From NCBI GenBank assembly GCA_037127255.1, contig JBANSL010000013.1, positions 13,102,688 through 13,166,687 on the forward strand: 64,000 bases of DNA, in the 5' to 3' direction. This stretch comes from Persicaria tinctoria (Eukaryota; Streptophyta; Magnoliopsida; Caryophyllales; Polygonaceae). The notes beneath the pieces were generated by a model. It was not told the origin of the DNA. It made no database searches and saw only the letters and a list, made by a program, of their open reading frames with translations. Each line of letters starts with the position of its first letter. Positions within the stretch are counted from its first letter, which is position 1. This document shows positions 56,976 to 64,000 of this stretch, one piece after another. Made by a program: the position numbers and the translations under genes.

Positions 56976-57373
56976 TGTGACGACCGGTTTAGGTCGAGTC
57001 TCAGGAGAGAAGACGAATAGAGGTTGAAAAGACATTTACGTTATTTTAAATTTTTAACATTGTATTTACATTCTTAAATTTCTAGATATATTGTATAGGA
57101 GTTTAAATATTTTCTTAAATTTAAATGTCTTCCGCTGTAATATTATGAAGTTGTAAATTTAAATCCTCAATTTTAGAGGAAAGATTAATAAATACTTTTT
57201 TTTAAAGCCTTTCGCGATTTAATTGTATTTCATTTATGTATTTAATATTATCATCTTGTTTATGGGAGCATGGTTGCATGCCCCTATAAGCCTAAGGTGG
57301 TTACGAAAACATTAAAGTCCGAATAATCACTAGCGTTGTGGCATGCCCTCGGGTTATAAAAGGGGGTGTTACA
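56976..57373. mobile_element. Solo-LTR candidate, 398 bp
   Basis: It runs from TGTGACGACCGG to GGGGGTGTTACA, TG...CA ends typical of plant Gypsy LTRs. No internal region on either side and no matching 5-bp duplication. Confidence 0.45.
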
Positions 57374-57474
57374 AAACTAATAATATGAAAAAATGGGGTT
57401 CTTAGGCTAATATGATACTGAAAAAGTAAGTTATTAGTAAGAGAAGAGATTCACTAATGGAGATAGTCTAAGAG

Positions 57475-57993
57475 TAGAGATGGAAATCAACCTGCGGAGA
57501 CCCGATCTATCCATTAATCCACCCCGAATATATGGATGAAAACCTGAATAAATGGATAAATAAGTGGATGATGGATCGGATCGGATATGAATGAAGGGGT
57601 GTCTAATCCACCATCCGATCCACTAAAATTGTTTATTATATGAACTTTGATAATATCTTTTACGTAACTTATATATTATATGTAACTTGATTTGATAGTG
57701 TGAGTTTTTTTTTTTGTAAGTTATGAATGATGAGTATTTTAAATTTAATATATTAAAATTTTATTTTATTTTATTAAGTTTTATTTCCATTTTAAAAATT
57801 ACTATGGACATTTACATGACATTTCTCATCTATATATTTCAACCGATCCATCTAATAACCCGCGAACGATGGATAGACCGAATATGGATGTAAGGGTTAG
57901 TGGATGACGGTGAATCGAATGGATGAAATTTCTTAACAAATCGAGTGATGGAATGGGTATATTCACCCATAATTCGATCAATTTCCATTCATA
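57475..57993. mobile_element. hAT-type element rich in GGATGGAT words, 519 bp
   Basis: The ends are TAGAGATGGAAATCAACC and the inverse TATGAATGGAAATTGATC. The perfect 8-bp duplication TCTAAGAG is at 57467-57474 and 57994-58001. Subterminal CCGATCCATC/GGATGGATCGG words. No transposase. Confidence 0.88.
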
Positions 57994-58001
57994 TCTAAGA
58001 G

Positions 58002-58343
58002 TATAAGACAGAAAAACCGATTAAAAATTCCTATTAGCGAACCTAACTACCCTACTCACCGATCACCACTTATCTCTACGTCACGTAGACTACGTGCAGT
58101 CACTCCAAGTCCGCTTCAAATAGATCCAAAAGTCCCCAAATTCAAATTGCCGCCCGTTGGATCAACTCCCAAGGACGCTTTTCCCTCAGTTTATGGGAAC
58201 AGCTAGGGTTTTTTCGTCTCCTTCGAATCTCTCCCGTTGTTGAAGCTCCCGCAAATCGACCTCAAAATTCAACATATTTCTTGCTAGGAAATCCGCCGAA
58301 CTTGTGCGAATCCGAACACAAACCTCCGATTGTGGTCAATCGA
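58002..58343 (+). promoter_or_regulatory. Upstream region and 5' UTR of five-exon gene
   Basis: The sequence turns GC-richer from about 58140, with 'agctagggttttttcgtctcc', a typical plant 5' UTR. No clear TATA box. The frame is open back to 58281 but the first ATG is 58344. Confidence 0.5.
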
Positions 58344-61300
58344 ATGGAAATGGCGGCCGTTGAGCCACAATCCTCTTCCCAATTCGGGACCGCAACCATT
58401 CCTCACTCTTCCGAAGAATCATACAAACCACTGTTGCAGGAATCGATTCACCACCTGCTACTGCAGTTGCGTGCCGGTGCCTCGGATTTCTCTCAATTTC
58501 ATTTGATATTTTCGCGGCTAGTCCAAACAATTCCGTCTCCCCCCGTCGAGATCATATGGTTTTACGGAGCTGTTAACTTTCACTCCCATAAAGCTGTAAT
58601 CGGCCACCACGATCCAAAGGTCAGGCTCTCAGCTCTCAAAGATCTCTTTCATTCGCTGGTGGCTTGCTCTGATTCATGTACCGATCTTAAACGTGTTGCG
58701 ATTTTAGCTCCGTTGGTCTCCGAATTGTATAATCTGGCCCTAGGCTTGAAAGTTGTTAAGAATTCGAGCTTAGACGGGGACATTGCTTGTTTTCTGGAAA
58801 GGATTGTGAGTTTCATCAGCATATGCTGCTGTAATAGCGTTTCTCCGCATGACGATTCCCCGGCGTTGTCCTGTTGCTTTCTTGATTTGGCCACTGTTTG
58901 GACATTCGAGCATACTGATTGCTTCAAGGTATTCTTCCCAGCTGTTAGCGACGAGGTTCGCTTCAGGCTTACTGAAGGCTGTGGGGTTGGTTATTTGGCT
59001 GGAGTAGTGATGTTTGAGTGCTTCTTGTTGCGGCTTTGTTTAAACCTTGGTTCTCATGCTGCGGAGGGGAAGGAGTTAGTGGAAGCTGTCAAGATATTGG
59101 CAACTGACATGGTTACTGGCTTTAGAAGCTGCTACTTTTTCGGTAAGATTTCATCATAAATGCTTCTTGCAAGGCAAAAAGTAGCTGCTGAGTATGGGAT
59201 GCAGCATATGCATAAATGAGCTTCCACTGCTAGTAATAAATTGTTTCTCTTATACCTGTATGAAATTTCCTATTTCCTATTCTATGGTGATGTTGCCTTC
59301 TATTTTAGTCTTGAGTTTCTCTTGCTATCTGTATGTCTATTGGATAAATAAGGTAAATTCCCAGAGAAGTAAGACACAAATAGACTAGGATATTTCATCA
59401 CCTAACATCTTCTGCAACCTGAAGTCAACTGTTAAGTTACAGTAGAGTGTCAGCTGCTCAAAATGAACTACCAAGACCTTGCAGGCAGTATTGAAACACA
59501 AGGTCGAGATTGATAAATTTTGTTTCCAGTGCTATTATGTGGTCAGTGCTTCAATCAATTTCTGCACCTTACTTGAGAAATTTCAGTTGTGATTATGCTT
59601 TGGAAAACCTTCTAGATCTTTAACCACTGAAAAGTGCCCTTCTGTTGTTTTTATAAGAGAAATTGATTAGATTAGATAGGGCATTGTGCTTGAGCTTCAC
59701 TTGCTTGCTTGGTTTTTTAGGTATCATTCTAACTTTTTGGCATCCCAACGGTTAGAAATGGAATGATGACCCTCTTTAATCCATTCCTTAATTAGATTTA
59801 ACATATTTAGGTCATGACTCATAACCCCCTTCATTTACCTTTGCCTACCATTAAGGCATTAACAATTTATCATCAATCATTCCCTTTATCTTCCAATGAC
59901 TCAAACTAAATGTCCCCATAGATTGTGAAGATAGGATAATTATTATCTTAAGAGTTATTAATGCAGAGATTGTTTTCGATCTGTGTGTAGAGTATACTTC
60001 TCTTTTTTGATTTTTTTGTATAGACAACTTTATTACTGAAGCTTTCTGATGGATGTACTGCACGTTTCAGTTTTCGCATATTATGTATGTATCCATCAAT
60101 ACTAAAAGATTTGATCTCTTTCTTCAGACATTCTGATGGAGAGTCTTTTGGAGCCAGCTATCTCTGCTACCTGCCTATTGGTTAGTATTTGCTTTGCTTC
60201 CCACTATACCTTAATGATGAATAATGTTGATCTCATAAGTTCATGATAAAAATGTTTCTTTTTTCTGTTTTTATTCTTTTTCAGTCACCTTGCTGTGAGA
60301 TTTAAATGTAGACATAGTTAGTACATTGCTTTCAAGTCTGTTAAGAGTTGAGAGAGTTCATTACAGGTTGTTATACCAATGAATTGCATGTTCATGTTAT
60401 GTGAACAGATATCTTCTTTCCGTTATATATGAATATAAAAATCTGCTCAGGAAAATTTTAATGTTAAAGCCATGGTTGTTTTTTGTTCTTTCTCCAGAGT
60501 AGCGATGCTGAAGTACTTCTGCAGAAGGTCCTTTTTGATGCAATTATTATTGTAGACTATCCATTCTCACATCGTGAGAGTCAGATGCACACCTGTAGCA
60601 ATCACTTAAAAGGTCTTGCTTTGTCTTGGTTGTTTGTTGCAGAGAACGCTCTTTCATTCATGAGGTAGGACTGATGTGTATTGGCTCTTGAATTTGTCAA
60701 TAACTAATTGTGCCATCATTTTGGAATATGAGTGTTCATACTTTTTGGCTGCAGAGAACACTTCAATAAATCTCAAGCAGATGCTTATGCAGGAGATTTT
60801 TTCAAATCAGTTTCACACTCCTGGTTGATGGGCTGGCTCATCAACAAACTGAAAATAGAGGATATTGTAATCCAACAGATTTCATCGTCTCCTGCTGCTT
60901 TATTTGGTAAGTAGTAGCACAGGAGTTAGTGACAGTCGTCAGCACACAGTTGACGTTATCTTGCATTCTTGTAAAAACAATATTGGTGCTACAGAATGGA
61001 CTGACGTTGAGGATCAGCTATGAAAACCGATGAAATGAGAAAGTTGGTTATTCTTTACTGATGTTGCAAAAAAAAACTGATTACATGATGCTCTACTACT
61101 TGTGCTTCCAGATTGGATCTCGGGGCTTCATAATCAAGCTTCTGATGCCGACATCTCAAAGCTGCTTGAAAAGGTGGCACGTTGCAGGTCAAGATGGAAT
61201 AGCAAGCTCCCTGTCCTACAACCAGGAGGCCAGAACAAGGAATGTGGCAAAGATTTGTACACCAATGATTATTCGGTTGCTGAAATGAATTTTTGCATTG

Positions 61301-61488
61301 ATAGGGGGAGAAAGCGTAAAGGTGTGAGTGATGGTGAAATGGGATTACAACTGAAGACACTGAAGTATCAATTTCGCGATGACTCATTCAATAGGCCTTC
61401 GCCTTTGCACAGTGGAAATGGTTGGGGAAGAAAGAATGAGATGGGGAGTCCAGCTCATGATGATGACATGGAAATCACAGTGCAGTAG
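58344..61488 (+). CDS. Uncharacterised plant protein, five exons, 515 residues
   Basis: Exons are 58344-59142, 60128-60180, 60498-60664, 60755-60906 and 61112-61488. All introns are GT...AG, and the phases close to an uninterrupted 515-codon frame ending TAG. The first 266 residues are mostly helical and hydrophobic (LLQESIHHLLLQLRAG, FLERIVSFISICCCNSV), like a helical-repeat fold. The middle has MESLLEPAISATCLLSSDAE and VLFDAIIIVDYPF. The C-terminus is polar, with a basic RGRKRKG patch (possible nuclear signal) and an acidic DDD near the end. No signal peptide or known catalytic motif. I do not recognise the family. Intact splice sites and frame suggest a live gene. The ATG at 58344 is chosen; 58350 is an alternative. 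Confidence 0.85.
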
Positions 61489-62215
61489 GTCAGGATCCAT
61501 CCCCGTCTCAGCGCTTCTACAGAAACACGTGTCATCTACGGAGACAGATTCAGTCATGTTTTGTAAGAGGTGTGCATGCTTTGGTTTTAGACAGTTATAA
61601 CCACTAACCACTTTCCAGGCAATGTAGCTTGGTGTAATGTTTATAGGTTTAGTAGTTCTACCAGAGACATATTCTAGCTCTAGCTCATGTCAAAGTTCTG
61701 AGGTTATTCAGCTTAGGAACATGTTCACGCAATGAGAAAAACCATTATCGAGATCGTAGCAAGGCAATAGCTAGAAGGAAACCAATGCAGTCCCTTGTCA
61801 TTGGAGCGACACTTGGGTGTCCTTCCTTGTCCGCTATTAGGAATGACAATGGGGCAGGGATTTCACGATTGACTCAAGGGTTCACGAATTTGCTTCAAAA
61901 CAATTCCCTATTTACTCCTCAACCATCTAAAGTGGGGAAAAAGGAACAATTCCCTACTTAGAGAGTCTCTAGGGCTCCGTAAAGATGCATTGAAGATAAG
62001 GAACTTGAGATTAGTCATCTTGCTATTGAAAGAGATAATGTGTTATCAAATCAACTTTAAGAAGAGCAAGCCCAACAGCTTTGGTAAAAAAATCTCTAAA
62101 ATAGAAATTAAAATGTCAAAATCTCTATAAAAAATTCTTTTCAACTCTAACAGCTTCTCTATTTTACATATTTTTACATTTAAGGATATTTAATTTTACA
62201 TTTATAAAAACTTCA
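61489..62215. other. 3' UTR of five-exon gene and intergenic DNA
   Basis: The first 200-300 bases are probably 3' UTR. The rest has no recognised gene and ends at the poly-T that marks the L1 tail. Confidence 0.5.
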
Positions 62216-62246
62216 TTTTTTTTTTAATATAAGGCGGCATATATTA

Positions 62247-63212
62247 TTAAATAAGATCAATCTCCGCAAGCTCGATCAAACTTTGCGGAAAAGGATCGAT
62301 GAATACATGATCGACATCATTTGGTGGTAAGAGTCTAGCTACAAAATGTGCTAAAATATTGCTAGTACGCCTACCATGTCCAAAGGAGAAAGAGGAAAAG
62401 CTCCCTACTAAACCCAATATGTCGTCTGCAACCACCCTTGAATAAGAACATGACATTGCCCCTGGACGCAGGCTGTTGATCAAATGTATGGAGTCAGATT
62501 CCAAGTATACACAATCCACTCCCCTTTTAACTGCCTCCTCAATTCCCATGAATCCCGCCTTCAACTCGGCTATATTGACATCCCAGCTCGCTTTGGTGCG
62601 CCTGACTGCAGCCCATAACATCTGTCCGGATTCGTCTCGAGCCACCGCACCCAACCATACCCGGCCCCCATCCATTACAGGAGCGTCAGTATTGATTTTC
62701 ACCATACCCGCTGGAGGTTTTGACCAACTGCAATCACCAACAGTCCGACGAACACCCTCGGCAACTCTGTCGTTTCGGGCGTCCCAAATTCTCCTATGGT
62801 CCTGAACATATTTCCGAAATCCATCCCGATGGAGAGGCACTTTTGGCGGATCGTCATTGAATAACCTCATGTTCCTCGCTGTCCACGCAATCCACGCATT
62901 TGTGAAGAATTCCAACAGGCCTACTACACCTTCGGCCTCCTTGATATCTTCCACAATCTGTGCTAAAGACAGGTTCCCTAGTCCCTGGACTCGCCTTCCT
63001 AAAGATGACCCATCCCACGCTGGATCCGCCAAAGGGCACCGCAGCAGGGCATGGATCAGAGTTTCATCATCGCTATTACAGCCTTCACACCATGTCGAGT
63101 CCAGCATATGGCTGTTCACCAGAATCGACTTGACGGCAAGAGCATCAGTCAACGCACGCCACACAAAGATCAATACTTTCGGAGGAGCTTTCAATCTCCA
63201 CACCATCCCCAA
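62247..63212 (-). pseudogene. L1 ORF2: zf-RVT and RNase H domains
   Basis: This 321-codon frame opens with MVWRLKAPPKVLIFVWRALT and the zinc-ribbon CEGCNSDDETLIHALLRC. It then has a plant RNase H domain (VKINTDAPVMDGG, AELKAGFMGIEEAVKRG, LESDSIHLINSL), which would remove RNA from the hybrid. The first catalytic Asp is in NTDA, the Glu in AELKA, and the second Asp in ESDS. It overlaps the upstream frame at 63191-63212, marking a frameshift in one original ORF. Confidence 0.88.
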
Positions 63213-63922
63213 ATCTGTTCAGCCTGGCCATTGAGCCGCTGGTGCCACTCCTCTAAATGGCCACAACAGCCTAGCCAATAAGCCGATTTAACTGTGAAAA
63301 TCCCCTCCTTATTTGGACACCAAATTCGGGTGTCTTGAGGCCAACGAGTGCTGAGAGGAATCGCTAGAATACTCCCAACATCTTCAGCCGAAAAATTCTC
63401 CTGTAATACATCCGTGCGCCATGAGCCTGTATCGAAATAGATGAGCATTCCCATTGACAAGCCCAAATCCGAGTGTTGTAGCGGTACTGGGGATACGGGT
63501 TTCCCGCCACGGGTCAGCCATCTCGCTCCCCATACATCAATATTTTCACCCGTTCCGACTCGCCATCCAAGCCCTTCCAACAACAACGCTTTCGCCCCCC
63601 AGATGCTCCTCCAGGAGAAACTAGGGTTGTTTCCCAAGGCCGAGCTTAAGAAGCTTTCCCCACAAAAATATCGGGCCTCGAGCACGCATGAAACCAAAGA
63701 CAGAGGATCTTTCACCATCTTCCATCCTTGCTTGGCCAGCAGCGCATCATTGAACACCCGTAAGTCCCTAAATCCCATTCCTTCCATCGGTTTTGGAGCG
63801 CATAACCTCTCCCATCGGCACCAATGGACCCGTTGTTGTTGCGCCGATGAAACCCACCAAAACCGCCCTAGCAGAATGTGGATCTCCTCAATCAGGCTCT
63901 CTGGTAATCGAAATACACCCAT
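63191..63922 (-). pseudogene. L1 ORF2: reverse transcriptase C-terminal region
   Basis: A 243-codon frame with LIEEIHILLGRFWWVSS, HWCRWERLCAPKPMEGMGFR and SFSWRSIWGAKALL, standard for the connection region after plant L1 reverse transcriptase. The catalytic palm lies upstream, outside the window. A stop near 63191 and the shift to the next frame break it from the zf-RVT/RNase H part. Confidence 0.88.
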
Positions 63923-64000
63923 AACATATGTGGGAATGCTCTATAATACTGACTTTATGAGTACCTCTTTACCGGCTTGAGAGAGTGAGCGCTCATTCCA

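Larger units (their letters stand above)
62216..63980 (-). mobile_element. L1-type LINE, 3' part, runs off window
   Basis: On the minus strand the element ends in an A-tract (62216-62226 complement). It contains the distal reverse transcriptase, a zinc-ribbon (zf-RVT) and RNase H domain of plant L1 ORF2. The upstream part is beyond 63980. Confidence 0.9.

Overview
The window is nuclear DNA of a flowering plant. Signs of this are two intron-containing class IV chitinase genes, an intron-rich single-copy-type gene, plant Copia, Athila-like Gypsy, L1, hAT, CACTA and Helitron elements, and fragments of plastid genes (ycf2, psaA, atpI) lodged in non-coding DNA. The chitinase exons are very rich in G/C at third codon positions, which would suit a monocot, but I cannot name the species.

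Layout. 1-306 is the end of an LTR. About 307-41660 is an old tandem duplication of a chitinase locus that transposons have blown apart. Unit 1 has its left flank at 307-1027, its promoter side at 2055-2681, its chitinase at 2682-3757 and its right flank at 21291-21600. Unit 2 has the same parts at 24719-25690, 33346-33720 plus 36861-37147, 37148-38558 and 40300-41660. Unit 1 was split by an old minus-strand Copia (LTR near 4060-9240, gag/pol remnant to 10790). A young full-length Copia (4242-9083, 5-bp target duplication GACAC) then inserted into that LTR. Further right lies an Athila-like LTR (11340-12600 and 20952-21290) that contains a second, oppositely oriented Gypsy element (about 12900-20951) full of TCGATATCGA words. 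Unit 2 was expanded by non-autonomous elements with arrays of short words (A 25925-29216, B 29290-33328; a relative, C, is at 21709-23880) and by a Helitron (33721-36860) carrying a ycf2/psaA plastid chimera.

From 42 kb rightward there is a decayed retroelement with an unusual LDDG reverse transcriptase and a restriction-like endonuclease domain, ending in a (TAA)n tail (43118-45057). hAT-type elements with 8-bp target duplications follow. A decayed Copia (48350-54625) is interrupted by a CACTA transposon (49996-54364, target duplication TAA) that has captured fragments of a CCT-gamma chaperonin gene and a UPL-type HECT ligase gene and also holds a tRNA-like sequence. The right end has a plastid atpI fragment, a solo-LTR candidate, another hAT, one apparently intact five-exon gene of unknown function (58344-61488), and an L1 element running off the right edge on the minus strand.

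Only three loci look like functional host genes: the two chitinases (secreted defence or cell-wall chitin hydrolases) and the five-exon gene. Nearly everything else is transposon-derived.
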